The notes: a model not told the origin generated them from the letters alone. Positions 1 through 6,125 are shown, counted from the stretch's first letter. The stretch is DNA of 7,406 nt from Oxalobacteraceae bacterium (GCA_947487325.1 CANKWG010000111.1:1-7406); one strand, 5' to 3'. Numbers and translations: made by a program.

Positions 1-691
1 CACCGGGATTCAGAATGCGAAACTCGTCCATGACAATCGCATTTTCGAGTGAACCGCCACGCGCCAGACCCATGCCGCGCAGGGTTTCCACGTCTTGCAT
101 AAAACCAAAGGTGCGCGCCCTTGCGATCTCTTCGATATACGACTCGAGACTCAGATCGACTTCTGCCGTTTGGCCAGAACCATCAATGGCAGGATGATTG
201 AACTCGATGAAGAATTTCAGCTGGAAACCATGGTGAGGCTCGAGCCGCGCCCACTTTTCCTGCTTGCCCTGGCCTTCGCGTACCTCAACGGGTTTCAGCA
301 CACGCACGAATTTTTTTGCTGCTTCCTGCTCGGTACTACCCGCCTGCTGCAACAAAAATACAAACGAAGCCGCAGAACCATCCATGATCGGAATTTCTTC
401 CGCAGTGACATCCACGATCAGATTATCGATCCCCAGACCTGCGCACGCTGACATCAGATGCTCGACCGTCGATACACGCACACCGTCTTTCTCCAGCACA
501 GATGCCATACGCGTGTCGCCAATACTCATCGCATTGGCTGGCAAGCTGACGGGTGGTGTGATGTCGACGCGACGAAACACGATCCCTGAATTGACTGGCG
601 CCGGACGCATCGTGAGTTCGACGCGGGTGCCGCAATGCAGGCCGACACCCGTGGTCTTGACAGTGTCTCTTAGCGTTCTCTGTCGTATCAT
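1..691 (-). CDS. lpxC: LpxC, UDP-3-O-acyl-N-acetylglucosamine deacetylase (3' end outside window)
   Basis: LpxC is the zinc-dependent cytoplasmic deacetylase that carries out the first committed step of lipid A synthesis, removing acetate from UDP-3-O-(hydroxyacyl)-GlcNAc. About 230 residues are visible and the family is usually near 305, so roughly the last quarter is missing, including the later zinc ligands and the catalytic His. Visible signatures are the N-terminus MIRQRTL, then TTGVGLH, the zinc-site motif STVEH (Glu77, the general base, and His78, a zinc ligand), GLGIDN, EIPIMDGSA (about 100-107), FNHPAID (about 164-170) and RARTFGFM (about 191-198). I start at the ATG at 691 because the protein aligns with the family from its first residue. 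No clear Shine-Dalgarno precedes it; the upstream bases are A-rich. The gene begins 34 bp after the peroxiredoxin stop with no terminator between, so co-transcription is likely. Identity is near certain. Confidence 0.97.
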   Translation of the reverse strand, partial: MIRQRTLRDTVKTTGVGLHCGTRVELTMRPAPVNSGIVFRRVDITPPVSLPANAMSIGDTRMASVLEKDGVRVSTVEHLMSACAGLGIDNLIVDVTAEEIPIMDGSAASFVFLLQQAGSTEQEAAKKFVRVLKPVEVREGQGKQEKWARLEPHHGFQLKFFIEFNHPAIDGSGQTAEVDLSLESYIEEIARARTFGFMQDVETLRGMGLARGGSLENAIVMDEFRILNPG

Positions 692-725
692 TTTTTTGAA
701 GCTAAGTTGCGATCAGTATTTCAAA

Positions 726-1229
726 TCACAGATGCGCGAGCATGGTTTCGACGTTTGATACTTCAAACTTGCCGGGCGCTTCCACGTGCAGTTGTGACAC
801 GACACCATCCTTGACGAGCATCGAATAACGCTGCGAGCGTGTGCCCATGCCGTAGGCACTGAAGTCGGCCGACAAGCCAAGCGCCTTGCTGAAATCAGCA
901 TTGCCATCGGCCATCATACGCACAACACCGGTGGCTTTGAGCTCACGCCCCCAAGCGCCCATCACGCATGCATCGTTAACCGAGATGCACCAGATTTCAT
1001 CCACACCCTTGGCTGCGAGTTCTTTCGCGTGCTGCACATAGCCGGGTACGTGCTGAGCAGAGCAGGTCGGTGTGTAAGCGCCGGGCAAGCCGAAGACCGC
1101 AATGGTCTTGCCCTTGACGAGATCAGACACATTGAACGTGTTCGGTCCGAGCGAGCAACCTTCGGTTTCTGTTTCGATGAACTCGGCGAGTTTGCCTTCA
1201 GGGAGATGGTCTCCGGTTTTGATGGTCAT
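726..1229 (-). CDS. Peroxiredoxin, type II / Prx5 family
   Basis: A thiol peroxidase of 167 residues, the normal length for the Prx5/type II subfamily, expected to reduce H2O2 and alkyl hydroperoxides in the cytoplasm (no signal peptide). The active-site motif PGAYTPTC (49-56) supplies Pro49, Thr53 and the peroxidatic Cys56. The conserved Arg lies in RSQRYSM (131-137). Other cysteines are 25, 81 and 88. Cys81 in WCISVND is 25 residues after Cys56, the spacing of the Cys51/Cys76 pair in plant type II peroxiredoxins, so an atypical 2-Cys mechanism is plausible. There is no fused glutaredoxin domain. The ATG at 1229 has AGGA seven bases upstream. The gene lies downstream of the ftsZ terminator and 34 bp before lpxC. 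Its position between ftsZ and lpxC is, as I recall, common in Burkholderiales. The physiological reductant cannot be inferred here. Confidence 0.93.
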   Translation of the reverse strand: MTIKTGDHLPEGKLAEFIETETEGCSLGPNTFNVSDLVKGKTIAVFGLPGAYTPTCSAQHVPGYVQHAKELAAKGVDEIWCISVNDACVMGAWGRELKATGVVRMMADGNADFSKALGLSADFSAYGMGTRSQRYSMLVKDGVVSQLHVEAPGKFEVSNVETMLAHL

Positions 1230-1261
1230 GGGATGGTCCTATGGGTTGAGAAATCAGAGGG

Positions 1262-1298
1262 AACAAAAAAGAAGAATTGCGGCGCTGCCGCAATTCTC
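1262..1298 (-). terminator. Intrinsic terminator after ftsZ
   Basis: Read on the minus strand, a perfect 11-bp stem (1287-1297 pairing with 1273-1283, AGAATTGCGGC) closes a three-base loop and is followed by a T-rich run, TTCTTTTTTGTT. This is the classic Rho-independent form. It begins about 35 bases after the ftsZ stop and ends about 32 bases before the peroxiredoxin ATG, so it should end most transcripts of the division genes before the peroxiredoxin and lpxC. The plus strand lacks a matching T-run on the other side, so the terminator is directional. Confidence 0.9.
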
Positions 1299-1333
1299 CC
1301 GTAGTATGCCCCGAGCGACGATTTTCTGCAGAC

Positions 1334-2500
1334 TCAGTCAGCCTGCCGGCGCAAAAACGCCGGAATGTCATACGTCTCGGTGCCATTACGTTCCATAGCC
1401 CGCACCGTTTCAGACGCGGACTCGCGGCGCCATACCGCCGGTGTACGTATCGGCTCGGCGGGCGGTGTGCTGGTACTGAACGCATCGGCTGGTGCTGCAC
1501 CACCATACGTACCCGTACGTGCGGCCTGCACCGGCGTGGATACCAACACGGGCTTGCGTCTGCCCAAACCAGTTGCCACGACGGTAACGCGAATTTCATC
1601 GCCCATGCTGTCGTCATAAGCAATACCCTGCGCAATCGATGCATCTTCTGCAGCGAACGCACGCACGGTGGCCATGACTTCGCGAATCTCTTTACCCTTG
1701 AGCGACTTGCTGCCAGTAACGTTCACCAGCACGCCACGGGCACCGGACAGATCGATACCATCGAGCAGTGGCGATGCAATCGCCTGCTCTGCCGCGATAC
1801 GCGCGCGATCCAGTCCCGAGGCAACGGCCGTACCCATCATCGCCTTGCCCTGCTCGGCCATGATGGTCTTGACGTCATTGAAGTCGACGTTGATATGGCC
1901 GGGAACATTGATGATCTCGGCAATCCCCGCAACGGCATTATTGAGCACGTCGTCCGCATGCTGAAGCCAATCCATCATGCTGTCGTCTTCGTAGATCTCT
2001 TCGAGTTTCTCATTGAGGATCACGATGAGCGAATCAACATGCTTGCTGAGTTCTTCCAGACCTTCATCGGCGATCTTCATGCACTTCTGACCTTCGTAGG
2101 TGAAGGGCTTGGACACCACAGCCACGGTCAGCGCACCCAGTTCCTTCGCCACTTCGGCGACCACCGGTGCTGCGCCGGTACCCGTACCGCCGCCCATGCC
2201 GGCTGCGATGAATACCATGTGCGCACCACGCAGCGCATCTTCGATACGGCTGCGAGTTTCTTCGGCCAGTTGACGGCCGAGGGCGGGCTGCATACCGGCA
2301 CCCAGACCAGACTCGCCGATCTGAATGACGTTATGGGCTTTAGAGAGCGACAATGCCTGCGCATCAGTGTTGGCGACGATAAATTCAACGCCCGCCACAC
2401 CTTTGTTGATCATGTGCTGAACGGCATTGCCGCCAGCACCACCGACACCAACCACTTTGATGATCGTGCCTTTCGTCGTTTCCAGCATATCGATTTCCAT
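1334..2500 (-). CDS. ftsZ: FtsZ, tubulin-like cell division GTPase
   Basis: FtsZ polymerises with GTP into the cytokinetic ring on the inner face of the membrane and recruits the divisome. The protein has 388 residues, normal for the family. The GTP-binding domain shows VGVGGAGGNAV (17-27), NTDAQAL (44-50) and the tubulin signature GGGTGTG (103-109). The T7 loop NVDFNDV (204-210) carries Asn204, Asp206 and Asp209, which complete the GTPase site of the neighbouring subunit. A variable, Pro/Ala/Thr-rich linker follows from about residue 315. The conserved C-terminal peptide YDIPAFLRRQAD (377-388) binds FtsA and other partners. An upstream in-frame start would add 23 residues unlike FtsZ; the ATG at 2500, giving MEIDMLETTKG, has a strong AAGGGAG five bases before it and is preferred. 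ftsA lies upstream across a long repeat-bearing gap, and an intrinsic terminator follows. Confidence 0.98.
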   Translation of the reverse strand: MEIDMLETTKGTIIKVVGVGGAGGNAVQHMINKGVAGVEFIVANTDAQALSLSKAHNVIQIGESGLGAGMQPALGRQLAEETRSRIEDALRGAHMVFIAAGMGGGTGTGAAPVVAEVAKELGALTVAVVSKPFTYEGQKCMKIADEGLEELSKHVDSLIVILNEKLEEIYEDDSMMDWLQHADDVLNNAVAGIAEIINVPGHINVDFNDVKTIMAEQGKAMMGTAVASGLDRARIAAEQAIASPLLDGIDLSGARGVLVNVTGSKSLKGKEIREVMATVRAFAAEDASIAQGIAYDDSMGDEIRVTVVATGLGRRKPVLVSTPVQAARTGTYGGAAPADAFSTSTPPAEPIRTPAVWRRESASETVRAMERNGTETYDIPAFLRRQAD

Positions 2501-2505
2501 GATGA

Positions 2506-2512
2506 CTCCCTT
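2506..2512 (-). promoter_or_regulatory. Ribosome binding site of ftsZ
   Basis: AAGGGAG on the minus strand, five bases before the ATG at 2500. It is the strongest Shine-Dalgarno match in the window and decides the FtsZ start in favour of MEIDMLE over the upstream in-frame alternative, which begins inside the untranslated leader. Confidence 0.8.
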
Positions 2513-2647
2513 TGTGGTGCAGTTTCTAGTCGTTAACCGCCACATGGCGTGACGGCTAGCAACTAACAACTGCGTGGTTAAACAAACACTTAATGACTGG
2601 TTTTTCTACTGCTTTTACTGCCTGGTAAAACTGTTTTCTTCTCGATG

Positions 2648-2677
2648 CTAATAACAACTCATTTACTTTTTTTTCAA
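2648..2677 (-). promoter_or_regulatory. Possible sigma-70 promoter for ftsZ
   Basis: On the minus strand TTGAAA (2672-2677, five of six to the -35 consensus) is followed after 18 bases by TATTAG (2648-2653, four of six to the -10 consensus). This would start transcription about 140 bases before the ftsZ ATG. It lies in the most AT-rich part of the gap, and an extra promoter close to ftsZ is usual in dcw clusters. The -10 match is poor and AT-rich DNA yields chance hits, so this is only a candidate. Confidence 0.3.
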
Positions 2678-2703
2678 ATTCTGATGACGCACAACGAACG
2701 ACA

Positions 2704-2726
2704 CTGGATCCCGGCTTTCGCCGGGA
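2704..2726. repeat. REP-like palindromic element, ftsZ-proximal copy
   Basis: A GC-rich hairpin with a 7-bp stem, TCCCGGC and GCCGGGA, around a four-base loop (TTTC on the plus strand), flanked by CTGGA. The core resembles the widespread bacterial repeat built on GGATCCCGGCTTTCGCCGGG. This copy has lost the usual ATGAC end: after GCCGGGA it continues GCGAGTGGGG. It is a perfect 23-base reverse complement of the copy at 2858-2880. Confidence 0.8.
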
Positions 2727-2740
2727 GCGAGTGGGGAATT

Positions 2741-2758
2741 CGGGTCGCATGCGACCCG
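2741..2758. repeat. 18-bp perfect palindrome
   Basis: CGGGTCGCATGCGACCCG reads identically on both strands with no spacer. It lies 14 bases from the ftsZ-proximal REP-like element and inside the REP pair. It could be part of a composite repeat module or a dimeric protein-binding site. No following T-run is present on either strand, so it is not a terminator. I do not recognise it as a known operator. Confidence 0.7.
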
Positions 2759-2769
2759 CCCACGCAGCA

Positions 2770-2791
2770 GTCATCACATGCAGGTGATGAC
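2770..2791. repeat. 8-bp inverted repeat with six-base spacer
   Basis: GTCATCAC at 2770-2777 is matched by GTGATGAC at 2784-2791 around ATGCAG. It sits between the two REP-like elements. GTCATC is also the end sequence of the intact REP-like copy at 2854-2859, so these arms may be remnants of repeat ends; that link is inference. Confidence 0.55.
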
Positions 2792-2853
2792 GATTTTGAA
2801 GTCGACAGCATCTTCAGACATCGCACTAGTTTTATTCCACCAGCTTTTGAAAC

Positions 2854-2880
2854 GTCATCCCGGCGAAAGCCGGGATCCAG
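2854..2880. repeat. REP-like palindromic element, ftsA-proximal copy
   Basis: The fuller of the two copies: GTCA (2854-2857) followed by a 7-bp stem TCCCGGC/GCCGGGA around GAAA, then TCCAG. The plus-strand loop is a GNRA-type tetraloop. It begins about 45 bases downstream of the ftsA stop in the transcript. With no T-run it is not a terminator, but such a hairpin could slow 3' to 5' decay of ftsA mRNA. Bases 2858-2880 are the exact reverse complement of 2704-2726, so the pair could also fold together across about 130 bases. Confidence 0.85.
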
Positions 2881-2924
2881 CGTCTTTGCTCAACAAACGG
2901 CGCATAAGCTTCATGTACCCAACC

Positions 2925-4157
2925 TCAAAAATTCCCCATAAACCATTCCTTCATTCTTTCCCACAGGGCCTTCGCTGATCCACCATGACGCGTAACCACC
3001 TGACCGCGCAGATACTGACGCTTGGCTTCCATCAGCAAGCCCAGCACGGTTGCGTAGCGCGGACTGCGCACTACATCGGTAAGCTGACCGTGGTAATCCG
3101 GCTCACCCACACGCGCAGCTTTGAGGAAGATATCTTCCGCGAGCTCACACATGCCCGGCATAAGCGCACTGCCACCGGTGATGACGATGCCGGACGAAAG
3201 CACTTCCTCGAAACCGGATTCACGCACTACCTGATGCACGAGCGAGAACAATTCTTCGACGCGTGGCTCGATCACGGCGGCCAGTGCTTGACGTGACAAG
3301 GCGCGCGGACCGCGATCGCCGAGACCGGGTACATCAAAGGTCTCGCCCGGATCTGCCAGCACCTGCTTGGCGACGCCGTAAAGCACCTTGATTTCTTCAG
3401 CCTCTGCCGTGGGTGTACGCAAAGCCATCGCAATGTCGTTGGTGATCTGATCACCACCAATCGGCAGCACCGTAGTGTGACGAATCGCGCCCTCAGTAAA
3501 AATCGCTACATCAGTCGTGCCACCACCGATATCGACTAGCACCACACCCAATTCTTTTTCATCGGCAGTCAACACTGCATCAGCTGATGCACGGCCCTGC
3601 AAAATCCAGTCAGTGACTTCGAGTCCACAGCGACGCACGCACTTGATTACGTTCTGTACCGCCGACACTGCACCGGTGACGATATGAACCTTCACCTCAA
3701 GCCGCACGCCGCTCATGCCAATAGGCTCGCGCACGTCTTCCTGATTGTCGACAATGAATTCCTGCGGAATCGTGTGCAGTAATTGTTGATCCGTAGGGAT
3801 ATTCACTGCGCGCGCGGTTTCGATTACGCGCGCCACATCGGCAGCAGTGACTTCCTTATCTTTGATCGCAACCATGCCGCGCGAATTGAAGCTACGGATG
3901 TGGCTGCCGGCGATACCGATCCAAACATTGCGTATCTGACAGTCGGCCATCAGCTCGGCTTCTTCGAGTGCGCGCTGTATGGACTCGACAGTGGACTCAA
4001 TATTGACCACCACGCCTTTTTTCAGGCCTTTGGATTCATGCTGCCCAAGGCCGATGACCTCATGGCGGCCATCCGGCAGCACCTCGGCAACGACCGCCAC
4101 CACTTTCGTTGTGCCGATGTCGAGACCTACGATCAGGTTTTTTGCGTCTTTCGTCAT
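2925..4157 (-). CDS. ftsA: FtsA, actin-like membrane tether of the Z ring
   Basis: FtsA binds the FtsZ C-terminal peptide and anchors Z filaments to the inner membrane, then recruits later divisome proteins. At 410 residues it is close to the usual 420. The actin-fold nucleotide site is complete: phosphate 1 loop GLDIGTTKV (11-19), phosphate 2 loop DIGGGTTD (209-216) and adenosine motif GIVITGGSALMPG (323-335). The FtsA-specific 1C domain spans roughly 84-165. The C-terminus SAKALWERMKEWFMGNF is the amphipathic membrane-targeting helix, with Trp, Met and Phe on one side and Lys/Arg on the other. The ATG at 4157 is preceded by a weak GGA-containing ribosome site (CCGGAAAATCT). It is separated from ftsQ by 177 bp carrying tandem repeats and from ftsZ by 424 bp, both longer than usual for this gene trio. 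Identity is not in doubt. Confidence 0.98.
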   Translation of the reverse strand: MTKDAKNLIVGLDIGTTKVVAVVAEVLPDGRHEVIGLGQHESKGLKKGVVVNIESTVESIQRALEEAELMADCQIRNVWIGIAGSHIRSFNSRGMVAIKDKEVTAADVARVIETARAVNIPTDQQLLHTIPQEFIVDNQEDVREPIGMSGVRLEVKVHIVTGAVSAVQNVIKCVRRCGLEVTDWILQGRASADAVLTADEKELGVVLVDIGGGTTDVAIFTEGAIRHTTVLPIGGDQITNDIAMALRTPTAEAEEIKVLYGVAKQVLADPGETFDVPGLGDRGPRALSRQALAAVIEPRVEELFSLVHQVVRESGFEEVLSSGIVITGGSALMPGMCELAEDIFLKAARVGEPDYHGQLTDVVRSPRYATVLGLLMEAKRQYLRGQVVTRHGGSAKALWERMKEWFMGNF

Positions 4158-4209
4158 AGATTTTCCGGCTTTTTATGTGTTGTCTCGTTCGTATTCATGC
4201 ACTTGCTTG

Positions 4210-4297
4210 TTCGTCTTGGTATTGCCTTGATATCGCCTTAACATCGCCTTAACATCGCCTTAACATCGCCTTGGTATCGGCTTGATATCGCATTACT
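4210..4297. repeat. 11-bp tandem repeat array between ftsQ and ftsA
   Basis: About eight head-to-tail units of 11 bp. The three central units (4232-4242, 4243-4253, 4254-4264) are identical, ATCGCCTTAAC on the plus strand (GTTAAGGCGAT on the coding strand). Flanking units at 4221, 4265, 4276 and 4287 and a partial one at 4210 are degenerate: the core TCGCCTT is kept best and the last three bases vary (GAT, AAC, GGT, ACT). The period is about one helical turn, and since 11 is not a multiple of three the array cannot encode a repeating peptide in one frame. The pattern fits slippage amplification; a binding-site array is also possible. Confidence 0.9.
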
Positions 4298-4334
4298 CTT
4301 TCGTCTTGCTGCTGACCGCTGATACGTGAACCCA

Positions 4335-5129
4335 TCATGTCGCACTCTCTGCATCGGTGACTGGCACTGCCACCGGTACGCTCTGTCCTCGCCGTCGCAA
4401 AGCGAGGCCATTGGGGTAGCGCAGATCGACGCTGCCGATCTGTCCTGCCATCGCCACCGACAGCTGCGGATACACGCTGACAAAACGATCAATGCGCGCT
4501 TTGAGCACATCGCGCTCGGCGGCACGACCGAGATGCAACGTAATCCCATTGTCCAATCGCGCCGTCCATGCATAGCGCTGCGACAGCGACAACGATCGCG
4601 GCGTCAGGTGCAGTGGTGCTAGCCAGTTGCGCAAATCTGCCAGTCTCGCAGCGACCTCATGCGCACTGTCATCCGGCCCGGCTAGCTCGGGCAATTTGCC
4701 CCCCATCTCCGCTTCTGCTTCGGCTAGATTGGCGGTGAACACAAAACCATCGGCAGACAGCAACCTTCCTTCTTCCTCTCCCCAAGTGCCGAGTAACTTG
4801 TACTCTTCCACCGTCACGACCAGTTTGTTTGGCCACTCGCGTCGCACGGATGCACGCTGCACCCAGGGCACGGTTTCAAATGCAGCACGAATCGCCTGCA
4901 AATCAGCGGTAAAGAAATTGCCGCGTATGCGAGGCAAAGCTGCACTGCGTACCGTGACCGCATCGACATAACGTAGCGATACACCTTTTACGGCACGTAC
5001 CTGCACCACACGGAAATCAAACATAGGTTGACGCGCCATCCACTTGTAGCCGCCATACAGCAGGCAGAGCATGAGCACACCGAGCATGGCTCGGGTGATC
5101 GTGTTCAATGTCCTGATGTCATTCCACAT
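4335..5129 (-). CDS. ftsQ: FtsQ, bitopic divisome protein
   Basis: FtsQ is a single-pass inner membrane protein that, with FtsB and FtsL, links the cytoplasmic ring to septal peptidoglycan synthesis in the periplasm. The 264 residues show a short cytoplasmic tail (1-13), one membrane segment (about 14-31, AMLGVLMLCLLYGGY), a POTRA domain (about 38-115, including FDFRVVQVRAVKGV, ETVPWVQRASVRREWPNKLVVTVEEY and GTW) and the FtsQ beta domain (about 120-245), ending near VDLRYPNGLALRRRG. The ATG at 5129 has AAGGA eleven bases upstream, a long but tolerable spacing. It starts 27 bp after ddl. The TGA stop at 4337-4335 is followed, in the same frame, by 13 further codons (WVHVSAVSSKTKE) and a TAA inside the tandem repeat array, so a tail may have been lost. 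The conserved domains are complete regardless. Confidence 0.95.
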   Translation of the reverse strand: MWNDIRTLNTITRAMLGVLMLCLLYGGYKWMARQPMFDFRVVQVRAVKGVSLRYVDAVTVRSAALPRIRGNFFTADLQAIRAAFETVPWVQRASVRREWPNKLVVTVEEYKLLGTWGEEEGRLLSADGFVFTANLAEAEAEMGGKLPELAGPDDSAHEVAARLADLRNWLAPLHLTPRSLSLSQRYAWTARLDNGITLHLGRAAERDVLKARIDRFVSVYPQLSVAMAGQIGSVDLRYPNGLALRRRGQSVPVAVPVTDAESAT

Positions 5130-5156
5130 GTTGAGTCGTTTCCTTACCTTGTCTTT

Positions 5157-6125
5157 TCAAACTTTCCAGTCCGGCGAGGGCTGTAAATCCAGCGCCGCCA
5201 TGCGCAAGAGTTCTACACACAATGCTTCATACGACATGCCCGCAGTCGCAGCCGACATGGGTACCAGCGAGTGACTGGTCATGCCGGGCGAGGTGTTGAT
5301 TTCCAGCAGATAGGGCTGGTTATCCTTCGCATTCACCATCACATCAGCACGCGCCCAGCCGCGGCATCCCAGCGTGCGATAACTCTCAAGCACCAGCTGC
5401 TGTATTTGCTTTTCCTGCGCCGGCGGCAATTCGCTGGGGCACAGATATTTGGTCTCATCAGAAAAATATTTATTCTGATAGTCGTAATTCGCATCCGGCG
5501 CGACGATACGCACTACGGGCAGCGCACGCACGTTTTCACCAGCACCCAGCACTGGACACGTCAGCTCCATGCCACTGATAAACGCTTCTGCCATCACGGC
5601 CTTATCGAATTTCGCTGCCTGCGCGTACGCCTGCGGTAGTTCCTCGACCGTCGTGACTTTAGTGAGACCCAGCGTTGAACCTTCGTGAGCGGGCTTGACG
5701 ATTAGGGGCAAACCGAGACGTTTTGCAATTGCATCCCAATCGCTATCTGCCGCGAGCATCACAAAGTCGGGCGTCGGCAAACCGTTGTGCAACCAGACGC
5801 GCTTGGTCATGGCCTTGTCCATTGCAATCGCCGAGGCCAGCACGCCCGGTCCGGTATAAGGAATACCGAGCTGCTCTAGCGCGCCCTGCAGCGTGCCGTC
5901 TTCACCATAACGGCCATGCAGCGCGATAAAGACTCGATCAAATTTTTCTGCGGCGAGTTCAGCCAGCGAGCGATGCGCAGGATCGAAGGGATGCGCGTCA
6001 ATGCCTTGCGATTGCAGCGCCTTGAGCACACCCGCACCTGACATGAGTGAGATTTCCCGTTCGGCGGAACGACCGCCAAACAAGACACCCACCTTGCCGA
6101 ACTCTTTGTTCAGTGATGCAGTCAT
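5157..6125 (-). CDS. ddl: D-alanine--D-alanine ligase
   Basis: An ATP-grasp ligase that joins two D-alanines to make the dipeptide added by MurF to the peptidoglycan precursor. Its 322 residues match the DdlB type found in dcw clusters. Key elements are VLFGGRSAEREISLMSG (14-30; Glu22 for the first D-Ala), HGRYGEDG (70-77), YTGPGVLASAIAMDK (90-104), VKPAHEGSTLG (143-153; ATP-binding Lys144 and loop Ser150), YDYQNKYFSDETKY (214-227, the omega loop), RADV (259-262; Arg259, Asp261) and LLEINTSPGMTSHSLVP (273-289; metal ligands Glu275 and Asn277). The loop Tyr and Ser that favour D-Ala over D-lactate as second substrate appear present, so an ordinary D-Ala-D-Ala ligase is expected. The ATG overlaps the murC stop (ATGA), implying translational coupling, with AGG seven bases upstream inside murC. 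Confidence 0.97.
   Translation of the reverse strand: MTASLNKEFGKVGVLFGGRSAEREISLMSGAGVLKALQSQGIDAHPFDPAHRSLAELAAEKFDRVFIALHGRYGEDGTLQGALEQLGIPYTGPGVLASAIAMDKAMTKRVWLHNGLPTPDFVMLAADSDWDAIAKRLGLPLIVKPAHEGSTLGLTKVTTVEELPQAYAQAAKFDKAVMAEAFISGMELTCPVLGAGENVRALPVVRIVAPDANYDYQNKYFSDETKYLCPSELPPAQEKQIQQLVLESYRTLGCRGWARADVMVNAKDNQPYLLEINTSPGMTSHSLVPMSAATAGMSYEALCVELLRMAALDLQPSPDWKV

Larger units (their letters stand above)
2501..2924. other. Long ftsA-ftsZ intergenic region with repeats
   Basis: This 424-bp stretch carries no convincing gene. From the ftsA side towards ftsZ it holds a REP-like hairpin, an 8-bp inverted repeat, an 18-bp palindrome, a second REP-like hairpin in opposite orientation, then an AT-rich segment (about 2560-2680) with A/T runs and a possible promoter, then the ftsZ ribosome binding site. 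Short open frames crossing it have no family resemblance and translate the repeats, so I treat them as chance. The composition shift, from GC-rich palindromes to AT-rich leader, suggests an inserted repeat module beside a native ftsZ leader. This is inference. Confidence 0.85.

Noticed and set aside
1298..1336. A possible -10 (CATACT) for the peroxiredoxin just after the ftsZ stop on the minus strand.
   Set aside because: No -35 lies at the right distance, and the start would fall inside the terminator hairpin; too weak to annotate.
1277..2536. A 419-codon plus-strand open frame opposite ftsZ.
   Set aside because: It is antisense to a clear ftsZ, is rich in His and Arg as expected from reversed codons, and has no family signature. 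The other long plus-strand frames opposite ftsQ, ftsA and ddl are rejected for the same reason.
2537..2550. A small hairpin, CGCCA and TGGCG, in the ftsZ leader.
   Set aside because: A 5-bp stem with a two-base loop is not a feasible stable RNA hairpin, and it does not cover the ribosome site.
2501..2569. An upstream in-frame start giving FtsZ 23 extra residues (MLVASRHAMWRLTT...).
   Set aside because: The extension does not resemble FtsZ N-termini, whereas the ATG at 2500 has a strong, well-spaced ribosome site.
2706..2912. A run of six-base restriction sites (GGATCC twice, GAATTC, GCATGC, GTCGAC, ACTAGT, AAGCTT) resembling a cloning polylinker.
   Set aside because: The sites are spread over about 200 bases with unrelated sequence between them. 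Both GGATCC sites are part of the natural REP-like repeat core, and GCATGC is the centre of a palindrome. A polylinker would have them abutting, so vector contamination is not supported.
4173..4266. Small overlapping open frames started by the ATG in each tandem repeat unit on the minus strand (two MLRRC peptides and one of 23 residues).
   Set aside because: They arise automatically from the repeat sequence, the SD-like AAGG is only two bases from each ATG, and the 23-residue product resembles nothing known to me.
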